Shown: positions 47,632 through 60,479, counted from the first letter of the stretch. The stretch: DNA of 64,000 nt from Telmatactis stephensoni (GCA_029948255.1 JALIZF010001569.1:348599-412598), one strand, 5' to 3'. Notes: a model not told the origin generated them from the sequence alone. Numbers and translations are program-made.

Positions 47632-49690
47632 TTGGCTGGCGAGGGTCGATCGATTAATAGCCTCTCCTTTCGGGACCCCGAATCTTTTAGAGCGGGAGGG
47701 GTGCATGCGCACAAAGAACTATGGCAGAGTGTGGCATCTGACTATAAAAATGAAGTAGAAGTTAACGAAGGATTTCAAGAGTGGTCAATGTTCAATCCTT
47801 TTTTCGTCTCTTTATATTAAAGGAGTTTTTCGAGGGGAAAAATATGACAGCCCAATGCCCCCACAGAAAGTGTTTAAAAAACACCCGTCGTAACAAGTTC
47901 GCCGATTTCATCACCGAAACGCTGGAGCAGAGACTCAAAACGGGAGCAGTAACAGTTTTAGGTAAAGTTGGGGAAGTAGACCCACCCCATATAATACTGC
48001 CTATTACAATTGAACCATCAAAGCCTAGACTATGCATAGACGCACGGTTCCTCAACCTCTGGATGAAGGATACGCCCTTCTCCTTAGATAAGCTGATTAA
48101 TGTGCCTCGTTTGTCTATAAGTATTCCTTTATGTCAAAGATGGATGACAAATCTGGTTACGACCACGTCTTGCTGACTAAAGAATCTACTAAATATTTTG
48201 GAATTGAGTGGGGAGGCTTTTGGTGGGTAATACCAAGGGTGCAATACCCTTCCTTTTGGCTGGAAAAACTCGCCCTATGTTTACCAGACCATTGGTCTCG
48301 TGGCAGGGTATTGCTTGCTCGCTCTACATTGACGATCGGCTAAATGGTGAATTATCTACGACAAGGGGCCACTGGTCTCGCCCTGTGGAACAAAGGGATC
48401 CCGATTACAGTTACAAATCGACAGAAGCTGCCCTTTACATAGTTTGTAAAGTCCTGACTCACCTGGGCTATTATTTTGGCCTTAAGAAGTGCGTTTTAGT
48501 TCCAGTACAACGAATTCTATATCTTGGTATGCTGGTGGACTCTACAGTACAGGCGTTCTCGATCCCAGAAGATAAAAGAAGAAATTTTGCAAATTTCAGA
48601 GAGAGCATCTTGAATCAAAGGAGTGCCATTCCCCTACGATCTTTACAAATATTAATGGGAAAGTGTATTTCTTTCTCCTTGGCGTTCCCAGGTGCTAAAT
48701 TCTACATTCGAGAAAGGGCGAACGCGATCGGAAGAGCATCAATGAAAGGAGAGATCCAAATGCCATTGGCCTTTCACAAGGAGATTGAGTTCTGGCGATT
48801 CGTGGATTCCTGGGAGAGCCCCATTCCTTGGAGGAGCGAGAAACACTGGTCACTGTCAGTCTCGACAGATGCATCAATATCTCGTTGGGCTGGTGTAATC
48901 CATCTTCAACCAGGCGAGATAGTGCTCGGACTTTTGGGAAGCGGATTTGGAGGAGGAAAACATCAATGTCAAAGAGATGTGGGCAGTAGCTAAGGTCTTG
49001 GAGTCTTTAACATAAGAGACTGTCGAGTTGACGTTCAAGTCGACAACCAGTCTGTCCTCCACACTTGGGGACGTGGGGCACGTTCAAGAGGGCTCACAAA
49101 GGTAGCCCAACACGTCTTTCAGCTGGTGACGCAGAGAATTCGAAATGTCCAGTTGTAGCTTTCATACGTCCCATCCAGTAACCCTGCTGATTTGTTCTCA
49201 CGTATTTTATCTAAAGCAGACTCAATGTTATGCAAAGAATGTTGGGAGTTGGTGGACTCCAAATTTGGAGGTGCGTCAGGTCACAACTTCGACTTAATGG
49301 CTTTAGATTCCAACGTCCAGCGGGACCAACAGGGTGCACCAATCCGCCACTTTACTCCTTGTCCCACGCCTGGTTCAGCAGGTGTTAATGTGTTCAACCA
49401 GAACTTGTCGATTTGTGATGGAATCAAGATTAATGCTTACGTGTTCCCGCCATTTGCATTGATTCCACCCCTATTACAGTTGCTGTCGTCTCAGAAAGCC
49501 GTTGTTACCATGATCGTCCCGTGCCTATCCCCCTTTCCTTCGTGGTGGCCAACGAGAAGGAAGAAGGTAATGTCGTCCAAGGAATTCCTGCTAGCAAGGC
49601 GAGGTTCCAAGGAGGCCATCCTGTGCCCAACGAAGCGCGACTTTTTACCATCAGTGTTACTGTGGGACCTCTGGGCTTTCTGCCTAGCTA
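47632..49690 (+). pseudogene. RT-RNase H polyprotein of the YR element, frameshifted
   Basis: The N-terminal block begins GVHAHKELWQSVASDYKNEV. RT proper follows with SKPRLCIDARFLNLWMKDTP, then SKMDDKSGYDHVLLT, and the catalytic YIDDR at about 48330-48344. The RNase H first Asp lies in VSTDASISRWAG at about 48860. The tail contains NPADLFSR, WELVDSKFGG, DLMALDSNVQ, and NAYVFPPFALIPPLL, the usual end block of Ngaro-like polyproteins. Frame breaks occur near 47810, 48120, 48230, 48940-49010 and 49155. It runs into an AT-rich microsatellite at 49715-49765, which separates it from the recombinase. Confidence 0.75.
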
Positions 49691-49734
49691 GATCGATTTT
49701 GAATAAATCCAATCAAATGATGATAATAATAATA

Positions 49735-49765
49735 ATTAAAATATATATATATATATATACACAAA
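49735..49765. repeat. (TA)n microsatellite between RT and recombinase
   Basis: AATAATAATAATTAAAATATATATATATAT-type sequence, flanked by unrelated AT-rich DNA (49700-49825), interrupts the coding region of the YR element. It may be a short insertion. Confidence 0.8.
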
Positions 49766-49827
49766 TAAGAAATTGTAATAAAAAAGACAGTATTTTCTCA
49801 TTTACTTTAAAACAAAGATTCATCGAG

Positions 49828-50629
49828 ACGGATGCGAGTTTTTCGGCACCAAAGTGAAGTCCAATCGTTCTTGTCCGAAAAGATTAGCTTTTGGAACGGT
49901 CGACTGTATAATAGGAAAACTGCGCTCGATCTTCTCTGCAGCCGGAAGAGTCTGTTACGACTCGTCTATTCCGGGATACGGGAACCCAGCAGCATCGAAG
50001 GTAGTGAAGGACTACTTAGCGGTTATGAGGGTAGAGCAACTGGAAGCGAGGGACAAGACTCAGGAACTGTTGTACTTCCCCGGAAAAGAAGGCGTGCTCT
50101 TTAGTCACGTCTTGACGAAAAGCCTACGTGATGGCACTTCCAACTTGTTTTTTTTTTCTGAAACGCTACCGGAGAGACCCGTCACTGTGCCCGGTATCCG
50201 GTTACAGCTCTTGAAGTGTATATGGCAGTAAGTAAGTCAATGGGCATACCGCTTCACGGGGGTTACCTGTTTCGTCCAGTGACACCATCGGGAGAAGTAG
50301 CCATGGCACCTTTGGATTCTGCTGCGGCCCAGAGCCGCCTGTCAACTTATGTCCATCAGCTGGCCGAGGTTTTCGGCAACTGCGGAATTACACTTCATGG
50401 ATTAAGGAGTGGGTGTGCGATTTCTCTAGCAATGTCGGGAGCAGATTTGCAGACTATTATGAACCACGTCGGTTGGAAAACCACAAGTACAGCACGCCAT
50501 TACGTTAGGATGGAGCAAGTGTTAAGGTCTGGGGGTGCAGGGGACTCGTTATCGGAGTTACCTTTGGACCTGACGGAACTTTATCGCAGGCAAAACGACC
50601 TAATAGGCTTGACACAAATCTTCGAGTGA
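49828..50629 (+). pseudogene. Tyrosine recombinase of the YR element, two frames
   Basis: The N-terminal core-binding part lies at 49854-50231 (GTVDCIIGKLRSIF, NPAASKVVKDYLAVMRVEQLEARD), and the catalytic part at 50216-50629 in another frame. Visible catalytic residues are H-x-x-R in LHGLRSGCAISLAMSGAD, H in NHVGWKTTST, and the nucleophilic Y in ARHYVRM. The first conserved Arg should lie near the frame junction at about 50210. This enzyme would integrate the circular cDNA. One frameshift probably inactivates it. Confidence 0.8.
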
Positions 50630-50907
50630 AGGACTACAGATGCAAATGATCCACAGTAGTATTTATAGCAGTTGTATTAGGTCAACTAATTAACTATTCT
50701 AGGGGGGGGGTCTTGGTGATAAGAGCTGCAGAGTAGGACTTTGTAGGAGACTGTTGTAGGAGGAAAATCACCAGAAGTTCTCCAATCTCTTGGGGAGGGG
50801 GGATTTTGTGAGTGAGGATTGGGAAAGTATCAGGGGGTGTTAAACTGGGGTTGTTTGAATGGGATAGCTGCAGAGCCTAAAAGGAGGGCTACTCGAAGCA
50901 AAGATGA

Positions 50908-51200
50908 GACAGGGAGGCTATCCATACCTTAATGCTAATAAGGCAACAAGAGGGATACTGAACTATTCAAACCTCATTGAATATTCATATCCCGCGGGAT
51001 GACGTCATTAGCATTATATAACACCAAATTAATTATGCAAGGGTGTCAGTTCGCAACGGGACGCTAATGGAAAAGTCGCCCCACCCTCCCACCCTACCTC
51101 TTGTTGGTTTATTAGCACTCCACGCTACTCCCTTGTTGTGATTCGACAGGGAGGCTATCCATACCTTAATGCTAATAAGGCAACAAGAGGGATACTGAAC
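50908..51200 (+). repeat. B1-A2-B2 terminal block of the YR element
   Basis: B1 50908-50963 (GACAGGGAGGCTATCC...), A2 50964-51079 (copy of the element's 5' end), a 65-bp linker, then B2 51145-51200. A2 starts right after B1, as required for the circle-junction model of split-direct-repeat elements. Confidence 0.85.
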
Positions 51201-51792
51201 AATTCTTTTTCATCCAAGATATATCAGTTGTTTGTTTGAGCTAATTGTTTTTTTTTTTTTTTGAACATTTATTCTTGGCAGATGGTGCTCAAAATCCACC
51301 TCCATAGAAGTGCGCAAAAATTGTTGTTTGGGAATGGAAGTAACAATGTGTTGGTTCGTCTTAATTATTACCAATTATTGTTGGAAATGTAGTAAAAACC
51401 TTGATTAATTACTTGCAATACTAGTTTAGCGAGTTTATTAGCCTATGAACCGATTCATTTAGCCTGAGTAAGATGGGGACCACTTGCCTTTCATTTGTCG
51501 CCATTCCTATTCCTGTGATATCGAAAATAGAACCATCGCAAGTAAATGTTGGCTAAAGGAACACATGTGCTCAGTCGTGGCATGCAAACATGTAGCATGC
51601 GCATTGAGAGTAAGGCTATCATTCTTGGGAAATGTATGTGCTAAAAGTGAAAGGGTTACCAGTTAACAGTAAAAAAGTTACTTAATTCTGTAATTTAGAC
51701 ATCTGCATGATTAGGATTAGGGTGCAAGAAGAGGGTTTAGGTTTTTATACACCAGTAATATCTGATTCTTGGCTATCTTAATCTATTTTCAG
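51201..51792. other. Intergenic or intronic stretch
   Basis: No gene seen. A run of about 14 T occurs near 51249-51262, and the sequence just before 51792 is a pyrimidine-rich acceptor tract. Confidence 0.5.
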
Positions 51793-54776
51793 GCCGACAG
51801 TGAAGGGGGTGTAGTCACTTTGGATGAGCTGGGGAGAGCCAGCTCATCGGCACATTATTATTTAAAAATGGTAAGTCACACATGCTATAAAGAGTGTACC
51901 TTTTACAAAATTCGGGACAAGGAAAACGTCTTATCTGTCTGTTGTCTGTCGACAGCTTTCTTTCCTGCTTTTGTTTTCAGAATAAATTATTAGCGTTCTG
52001 TTGTCAAAAATAGAGGGAAATAACAGACTTTAGTTTATTTTTGAACTTGGCTAGCCCAGTGATGAAATAAAAGCGAGCTGCATGCCAACTTCTTTTGTTT
52101 TGTTGCCCCAATAACACAAATGGTCCTGCAGTGATGATTTTCTAAGAAGATTTTCATATCGATTTTATCGTTCTTTTTACATTATTGTCACAAAATACCA
52201 AAGGAGATCAGGTGGATTCAACTGGCGAGGGACGAAAGTGTTTCTCGTTATTTTGACAATTTTACGGTCACTCTGGTAAGTCATGTTCTGATATTGGAAT
52301 ACAGGTGGCCAAAGCCATCTTAAATTTCATCTCTCACTGGACTATTCACGTGTTCTTTGATTTGATAGCTATGGTGCGATATACCACGTTTGTGGGCGAT
52401 CCTAGTAATGGAAAACTGTATACTAAAAATTTTATTTAATTCATTCAGTTTTTTTTTATTTATTTTTTAAAGTTATTAATTCAACATTATGTACAAGAAT
52501 TGATATCAAAACTGAAGAAAAAAATTGGGAGTACCCATGGTGCTTGTTGTCTTTGACCTGCCATACTTTTGTATTGTGTATTAGTGTGTGGTTAATTATT
52601 TCAAATATGTAGATACTTTGAATGCCCTTAGTAATGAAGGGCCTGTCAAAGATTTAGCAGGAGAAAGGGAAAAGGAACTGAAAACCTTTCCTTTTATACT
52701 GAAATGTTGGGTTTCGGAAGATGGAGATATGAGAAATTCCATAATTTCATTCGTTAGGTAAAAGCTGCAAACGTTAGGTGTCTGTTGCACCTGATCACTT
52801 ACCCTACCACATGCAAGCTTTCGTTACAATACGAGATCTTTGCCTGTGAAAATGGACTCATTTAATTAACTAATTTTTTCTTTTTAAATTTGCAGATTAT
52901 GTGAAACCATCAAATCTGATAAATTATTATTAATAATAATGATTAATAAATCAGTCTTGAAATCAAACTGTGTAACCCAATTTAAGAACGCACTTTACAG
53001 AGTCCTTAAATCATCTTTTTTAGTGATCAAGTAAATTTGATTTTACAGAAAATCATAAAACCTTGGGTTAGGGTTTCGATAGGGTTATTATGGTGCGTTT
53101 ATTGGTGTCTAGCTTGGGGATACTCTACTCCTTGAGGCGAAATGTTGCATTCATTGTTGAAGATCTTGTGCTTCCACACGCATATAGGAATTTTGTAAGA
53201 ATGCGCTTTACTATCTGCACACATGCACTTTACCTACTAGACTGCGATTTGTGACTGAACGACAATGACGCCTAATTTTAGACTCGGGCATTCCACAGGA
53301 AGCCCGAGTAATTATGCAATATTCACGTCTGTCTAGAGTAACACTGAAGCAAAATCCGAATGTAGCCAGAATGTAGCAGTTGGATGATTAAATTGAGACC
53401 CGAGTTTTATACTGGTATCAGTTGATTTCAGCCCAGATACAAAATGAACTAATTTTGTTTGACTTAGTTTCGGCCAAGTTATATTTCCCAGTTGATCATG
53501 ATTATTTGTTGAACTATGTGTTACATCCTCCAAGAAAACTAATGAGAGTGGACGATGGTGAGAGAGATGATAAAAAATTCACAGGAAATGAATGCTTTTA
53601 AGCCCCATTTAGGGACTGCTCATTATTTATCGCCTGGGGTGGGGTGGAGGATTTTTGTTGCAACACATTAGAATTCATCTGATCCCCCTATAATTCACTG
53701 CAGCATTTAAATGATTCCCTGTTGTTGAGGGTAGTTATTTTGATGATTCCCCCCCCCCCCTCCTCCAACAAAAAAAAGGCAGCCTTCATTTCCCTGGTAG
53801 TCAAACCTGCATGTTTTTTGACTTAATTTTAATTTCATTTTTGTTTGTTTGGCCTGCATTTACAATTGATCAAGACTACATCATAGTTATTTTTAATTTA
53901 ATATTTTTGTTGCTTAGCTTAAGAAACTTCAAAATAGAACTTGTACACCTGCTTGCCTGATCTATATGAACAAAGATAAAGTAGTATTTGAAGACAACTT
54001 CAGTTTTTGTATTGGGATAGGAATAGGGATATAGAATAGGAATAGGATGGCAAAAGTTTGAAGTCCCCCAGGGACGCCGGAAATACCTTAGGTTCCAGGA
54101 CTTCATTTGTGCCGTTCTGGCATTTGTTTATTTGATAGGAGACTCACCAAAGAAAGTGAACAAAAATCCCTGAAGCCTAGGGTAGGGATGAAAAGTGTCA
54201 ATACATACTCTTCCTTGATAATCAAAAGTAAGAGGGTTCGTAAGGCAAGGATTGGCGAAAGGCCAAAACAGAAGGGCTGGAGCGGACCTCCCTTCTACTC
54301 TCTCCACCAAGATACGAAAGGTGATCGAGTAAATTGTTACTTTTGTTTTCCACTTTTGAAGGGTCAGTGTTTGCACACGTATATTGCTTACAGGCTCTCG
54401 TGGCTTTCTTCCTGTCCTTTTACGATTTTGGTTGGGAATGCTGAAACTAATGTATGAAATCAATTTGGTGACACCATGCATTACATCTATCTAGGACCAG
54501 ATTATATAAAATCAAGTTTTGGAGCCATGCAAAAAGAGAGCTGCACTGCTCAAGATAAAGTTCAGAATGCTTCATAAAAATTTTATTGGTTTCTATTTTT
54601 TTATCCATTGAACTAGAATAAAATGCATTCTATTTTTCCCTTTTGAAATGCTGTTATTTTAGGAACACAACCGGATTGAGTTCAATGAGGCTTCCTGGTC
54701 CCTCCAGAGATGTCGAGCTCATGGTACATTTGCGAGAAATCCTAAAAAAATGCTGCTACAAGAGACGAGAATGAAG
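51793..54776 (+). CDS. Three phase-0 exons of an unrecognised host gene
   Basis: Exons 51793-51870 (26 codons, ADSEGGVVTLDELGRAS), 52207-52275 (23 codons, IRWIQLARDESVSRYF) and 54663-54776 (38 codons, EHNRIEFNEASWSLQRC) each have an AG acceptor, a GTAAGT or GTAAGA-type donor, open frame and length divisible by three. All are phase 0, so they splice together freely. Further exons must lie on both sides. The CR1/L2-like element to the right sits in the next intron, on the opposite strand. I recognise no domain; the pattern of short symmetric exons is typical of an animal gene. Confidence 0.5.
52276..54662. other. Large intron of the candidate host gene
   Basis: No other gene supported. A hairpin with 8-bp arms ACTCGGGC/GCCCGAGT lies at 53282-53309 around TCCACAGGAA, a motif shared with the candidate MITE ends at 58.6 and 60.2 kb. 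A C-tract occurs near 53750-53761. Confidence 0.45.
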
Positions 54777-54805
54777 GTAAGAATTTCACCAAATTCCCGT
54801 CAACA

Positions 54806-57800
54806 CATTTTGTATTAATAATAATAATAATAATAATAATGGTTTAATGATGACATGTCTACAGGGTAGCTCTACATTCATCATGGACTAATAATAAAAT
54901 ATATATATACAATAATAATTTATTTTAAGAATGAGTTAAAGGATGAATAAAGTACTATAACTAATAATCTATATAGACATACATGATATTAATAATGAGT
55001 TCAAAGGATGAATAGATTAATCTATATGAATTAAATATACATAATATTAATAATAAATGGATAAATAAATGTGCTGTAACATATTATAATCAGCAGCATA
55101 ATCTGGATTTAGCATTAGTTTCAAAAACCTGTATACTTTTCCCATAAATGGTTTGTAATCAGTCTCAAGTTTAATGTCATTCGGCAGACCATTAAAAACT
55201 TGGAAGCTGAATCTTGAAATGTTCCTGTTTGAAGGGGCACAACCAGTTGCGGTGTAGCACTTGAGCGAAGATTCCTGGTAGTGTGACGTCTCTGCAAGGT
55301 TAAGTAGCTTGGCCAGCGAGAATCATACAGGGCTTTGTAGATTGTTCTTAATAGATGGAGTTCGGTTCTCTCCTTTACGGGGAGCCATCCTAACTTCATT
55401 ACGTCAGCCATTTTTGCGTAACGGTTGGTAACAAAACTTGCAGCGCATTTTTGGACACGCTGTAATTTCGCTTCTAGGTATTGTGGCAATGGGTGCATGA
55501 CAATGTCATTGTAATCTAGCTTCGATATTACTAATGCTTCAACCAATTGCTTCTTCAATGCTGTGGCGCTATGTTTCTGATCTTCTTGATTGTTGATAAA
55601 GCTGCAAGCATGATGACACGGTCTTGGTAACGTGATCAGTCCATTTAAGGTTTTCTTGTATCCACATTCCAAGGAACTTGTGAGAGGCTACTCTTTCTAG
55701 GACTTCACCATTTGCCCTTATTTGCGGCATTTGATCTTCTAGTTTATGCAGCCTTGACATTTGGTCTGTAGTGATCAGCATTTGTTTAGTTTTCTTCACA
55801 TTAAGCAGTAAGTTGGAATTACTCGACCAATCTTCAAGAGTTTGCATGGTACGATTCATTTCTCCAACAGTAGTGTCAAGATTTGAAGGGATACAGTGCT
55901 TAATAAGGGTCGTGTCATCTGCGTATTGAAATGCCGTACAGTCGTGGATTTCGTTGAGATCATTTGCGTACAGGTTAAATAAAGCTGGTCCCAAGATCGA
56001 CCCCTGTGGTACGCCAAATTTAACGTCAACCAGCTCAGATGTTTTATCGTTGACTTGTACAAACTGTCGTCTGTTACCAATGTAACTTAGGATCCAGTGT
56101 AGAAAGTGTTTTGAAAATCCCATTTTGTGCATTTTTTCCAGAATTTTGGTATGATCGACCGTGTCGAACGCCTTTGAATAATCTGCACATATAGCCATGG
56201 TTATTTCACCTTTCTTCATAGCTTGGATGATGTCGTCTCTGAAACGCAGCAGGATCGTGGTTGTGGAATGTCCTTTTCTATAGCCAGAGATTTTCTCATG
56301 AAGTATACTGTGCTTATCAATATGTTCTGTCATCTGGCTCAGTACAAGACGTTCGTATACTTTGGAAAACACGGTTAATATGGCTATTGGTCTATAGTCA
56401 TCACATTCCCTTGGGTTGTCAACCTTAGGTATTGGTGAAATCCTGGATGTCTTCCATGCCTTTGGAAAGATGTTCTGGTCAATGCATTCGTTTATGATGT
56501 GCGTCAGCGGTGAGGTGATGTATTGTCTTTACGTAGTGTGAAGGAGCCATTTTCGTTGTGATCTGATAAAGAGTTGATGTGATTTTGCAGATTTTCTACC
56601 GAGGTTGGATTAGTTCCCAGTATTCTCTGAGTAGTGTTGCTAAAGTGCTTGTTCAACTCGTCAGCATCGGCACGAATAGGCTTTGAACTGGGGTTAAGGA
56701 TTCGGTGGATCGTACGCCATAGTTCTTTTGGTGATTTCGATGACAATGCCTTCTGATAAAATGATCGTTTTGCCTGCTTGATTTTTGTTCTAAGTAAATT
56801 TCGTATGTCTCTAAACTTTTTCCATATATCCTCTGATTTGGTCTGGTGAGCTTGAAACGAAGCTGATTCCTCTGCACTTGGAGCTGGTGAATGTCATCTA
56901 ATTTCAACCATGGTGCAGGAGGGTGTGACTTTGACCCTCTTCAACGGGGCGTGTCTATCTAGACAAGAAGTAATCAATGAGTTAAACAAGTCCAGCTTTT
57001 CATCAATATCATCTGTGCTGTAGATGAGATTTAAGGGCAGTTCTGAGAAATCGTGGAGGAACTTCTGTTCTTCAAATTCCCTTTCATTTCTAATCATCTT
57101 ATAGTGTGGTTGGAAGCGCTTTACACGGACATTCATACAAACATATGGAGCGTCATGGTCACTGACACTTGAGCAAGGCAGAACATTGGTGTAGGTTACC
57201 CGGCTTGGAACATTTGATATAACATGATCTATTAACGTACTTGACTTTAAGGTGACGCGGGTAGGCTGCTGAACGTGCTGATGGAGATTGAAGCAATCTA
57301 ACATGGTCTTGTACTGGACAACCCTTGCTGAATGATGGTCAAGCAGATCGATGTTAAAATCTCCCATAATTAGTAAAGCGCCATCCCATTCGGTTGTTAT
57401 GTAGGCAAGGAGATTTTCAAATTTGTCCATCCATGTTTTATAGTCCAGCATCCGCTCTGATCGGTATATGGTGCCAAGTAGTAGTTTACTGTGTCTATTG
57501 CGGCCTGGTACCTCCAGCCACAGATGTTCCAGCTGAGGCTCCTTATTTTCAAGGTCCAGTCTTCTTTGTACTTGATGTCTTTGCGCAGGTAAGCACCTAC
57601 ACCACCCCCTCGAATTTTGTCTCGGTTCCGAAATACACAATTATAACCAGGTATGGCTACATAGCTTAATAAAGGGGGTTATTTTTCAGCCAGGTTCGCT
57701 CATGGTCAGGATGTCGATGGGATACTCCGCCAATGTCACTTGTAGCTCGCCAAAGCTTGACACCATACTCTGGGTATTCAGGTGAGCGATTCTCAGTTGG

Positions 57801-58365
57801 TTGGCCTTTGACAGAAGAGATTGAAGATGGACGTCACTATCGCTTGTGACACTACTCGGGTATCACTCTGTGCATAAGTGGAAACGTCATCATACAGTGA
57901 AAGGATATCATCCTGACTGCATTTTGCAAGAGGGAGCTCAGTAAATACACATCGTGGGCAGGTCCACTCATGAGGCTTGTCCGCTCTTATCATTTTTAAG
58001 TTCTGAATTCCTGTACATTTTGCATGGTATAAATCTTTGCAGGCTCTACAAATGAAGCGTTTATGATTGCTTTGGACGGGCCTTTCACATTGTTGACATT
58101 TCACACAGCCCGTTGTACTGTGTTTCTTTGGGCGATTTTCATTTTCACCATTAGAAATTGAAGCATCAGGTCCAGGGTTAACCTCAACGTCGCCATCTTG
58201 CAGGATTATTCTATTTGTAGCGACGGAGTTTGAGTAATAAGGAGTTGGAAGCTTTGATCTTTTGAGCTTTTTGACGGTGAATAAGCAGCATTTCCATTTT
58301 CTAAAGGAACACAAAGATAAACCACAACTTATCAAAATATACGATTCTCTTGTAGTTGCACACAA
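54806..58365 (-). pseudogene. Long CR1/L2-like non-LTR retrotransposon with 2A, PHD, EN and RT
   Basis: Reading leftwards: 58365-57793 carries a basic N-terminus, the 2A-like DVEVNPGP (58191-58168) and a PHD-type finger (CVKCQQCERP...FICRACKDLYHAKC...WTCPRC). An APE-type endonuclease follows, with HLNTQSM near 57770, GDFNIDLL, TLIDHVISN and SDHDAPYV ending near 57100. RT spans about 56900-55130 with ADYSKAFDTVDH, GVPQGSILGP and the catalytic YADDTTL, then the C-terminal QRVQKCAASFV tail to 55121. The 3' tail is a TTA-type repeat at 54816-54841. Frame breaks occur near 57690-57790, 56900, 56400-56500 and 55600. No good ATG precedes the 2A block. Confidence 0.8.
58168..58191 (-). other. 2A-like ribosome-skipping peptide DVEVNPGP
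   Basis: The 8 residues fit the D-(V/I)-E-x-N-P-G-P consensus exactly, preceded by a hydrophobic/basic stretch and followed by the PHD finger. In 2A peptides the bond before the final Pro is skipped during translation. Such N-terminal 2A sequences are known in some non-LTR retrotransposons. Confidence 0.75.
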
Positions 58366-58615
58366 TTAAAACATTGCAGAATACTATTGCTAGAAAAGTA
58401 CCAAAAATGCCTTGCATTTGTGGACTAACCAGTCTGTTAATTGACTTGCAGCTGAAACAATGATTTTTTATGATTAGTAAAATCAAAATGAGAGGCCTAC
58501 ATGCATATATAATATGTAATAATGGTGATTTGGCTTTGCACTATTCTGACATTTTTCATTTATAGTCGAGTATATAATTAATGATATATAATAAACAACT
58601 CAGATACATATTTTT

Positions 58616-60243
58616 ACTCGGGCTACCTGTGGTAGCTCGAGTCTAGGTTTACCTTTTCGGTCTATCAATCTATCAATCTATCTATCAACGTCGCAAATGG
58701 GCAAATTACCCAGAAGCCTTTGGGGTACACTGTTGACCACGAGGCTTCCTGTGGTCGCGAGAGATTGAAAAAAATGGCAGACGCTATCAATCGGAATTTT
58801 TCGAACTATTGGCTTTTAATCTCAAGATACTTTGCTTTAATCGATAATATCGAATTCTCGAATTTAGTGATGACCTTCTTACCAGCTGTTGTAATCAACT
58901 TATAATGTCTTGATCGCCCAAGAACACGAGACAGATCGATTTGTGGCAGCGAACTTCACTTGAGGACAGACATGTAAGACACGGAGATATTGCCTTTAAT
59001 AGATCAGTAGTTTGTTTTATAAATTAATCATATTTCACCACTGCTTGCACATAATATTTGCTTACACGGTGTCTACAGTCATGCTCTTCCTGAGAGCTGT
59101 GTTAAAAACGAACTAATTAACTAACAATATCTACAATGTTTATTTTAACTAGAAAGCCTAGTAGATTCTTGCCTTTGCGTAAATAATGTGACTAACGTGT
59201 ATTCAATAATTAAGCCAGGAAACAGGAATTAGTAAATGGTGCAAAATTACACCAAATAAACAATGGAAAACAAATGATTTTTTATTATTAACTTATAAAT
59301 TTTTAGTGCAATCTGTATTTTGTACAAATATGTCATGATTATATTGAATGCACTTTATTGTCAATCATGCTCAATGCTAGCAGATAAAAATATAGTGATG
59401 GATAATCATGGAAATGATAGTGTTTACGAGACCTTATATTAGCAACAATTGAAGAATTATTTTAGAATGTACAAAATGATATTTTCAATCAATGAAAAGT
59501 GATACTCAACCACAAATTTGTACAAGCTTTGTGTAACCATGTTCACAGAAACAAGATAAAGTGGATTGAATTGAAGATATTACTGTATGTAGTAGTATCA
59601 GATTGATGTGCATGGAGGAGCTATATATGGTGTCAGTACTGAGCATATATTGTATGACATTACACTTCTTCAAATAAAGCCGGATCAGCAACTGACTACT
59701 GCTATAATTATTGATCTGCTCCATATTAAAAACATGGTAATACATGTATTGAAAAGTTGTGTTAAGAAACTGAAATGATTTCATAGAAAGGTAACTGTGG
59801 TACTTCTAGAATCTACCAATGTGACAACAGCAATATCAAAATCATTTTAACTTGGACATCAAAACAGTCTGCCACAGTTTGTAAGTTTTGTTTCCATAAA
59901 TCAAAGTAAAAAAGTACAGAATAGAGATTTAAATTGTCTGAGCTATAATGTATTATCTATAGATCATATTGGATCATTTGGTAGGCATTTACAAAATAAA
60001 GCAGACTGTATACTGTATATGTCTGGGTTTGATAAAAAGACCAGCAGTATATTAATAACCACCATGATGTGGTACAATTATGTGGTACAATTATGTACTT
60101 TCTCCCCAATATAATTTGTGTTCTACTCTGGGAGTACTTGTCATGCATTTTTGCAATCAAAAGACACTGACAAGTCAAACTGGTTTCCATCAACTTCTGT
60201 TCTCCATTTCTCCCCAAGTACTATACACAGGTGTAGCCCGAGT
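58616..60243. mobile_element. Candidate MITE with ACTCGGGCTACC-type ends
   Basis: ACTCGGGCTACCTGTGG at 58616 and CACAGGTGTAGCCCGAGT ending at 60243 are inverse copies with one small gap, 1.63 kb apart. The interior is AT-rich and non-coding, with a TCTATCAA microsatellite at 58662-58686. No target duplication was identified. Confidence 0.45.
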
Positions 60244-60479
60244 GAACGCCTATTAGGCGTCTAGTTTTATTTGTAGCCAATCAGATGTGGTGCCTGTCAC
60301 AGTTTTTGCCACCTATGATAGGTGCACTAGTACCTGAAGACAATGAGCACTGGCAGCTGTTCTGTAAACATTTACAGATCACATCTATTCTTTTTTCATC
60401 TATTGTTAGTGAAGACCAGATTGCTTACGTGCTAATATTAATTGAAGAACATCACCACCAATTTAAGGTGTTATATCCC

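Larger units (their letters stand above)
44853..51200 (+). mobile_element. Tyrosine-recombinase retrotransposon (Ngaro/PAT-like), 6.35 kb
   Basis: Complete layout A1-gag-RT/RNase H-YR-B1-A2-B2. Split direct repeats A1 (44853-44970) and A2 (50964-51079) differ at about one internal base and a small end indel. B1 (50908-50963) and B2 (51145-51200) are essentially identical. This arrangement, lacking LTRs, is diagnostic of YR elements with split direct repeats (PAT and Ngaro groups), which integrate by a circular intermediate and leave no target duplication. Gag, RT and YR domains are all recognisable but frameshifted, so this copy is probably inactive despite young-looking repeats. Confidence 0.85.

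Noticed and set aside
44853..51079. LTR retrotransposon with 118-bp LTRs
   Set aside because: A2 is followed by B2 and preceded by B1, and the element encodes a tyrosine recombinase rather than a DDE integrase; split direct repeats fit better.
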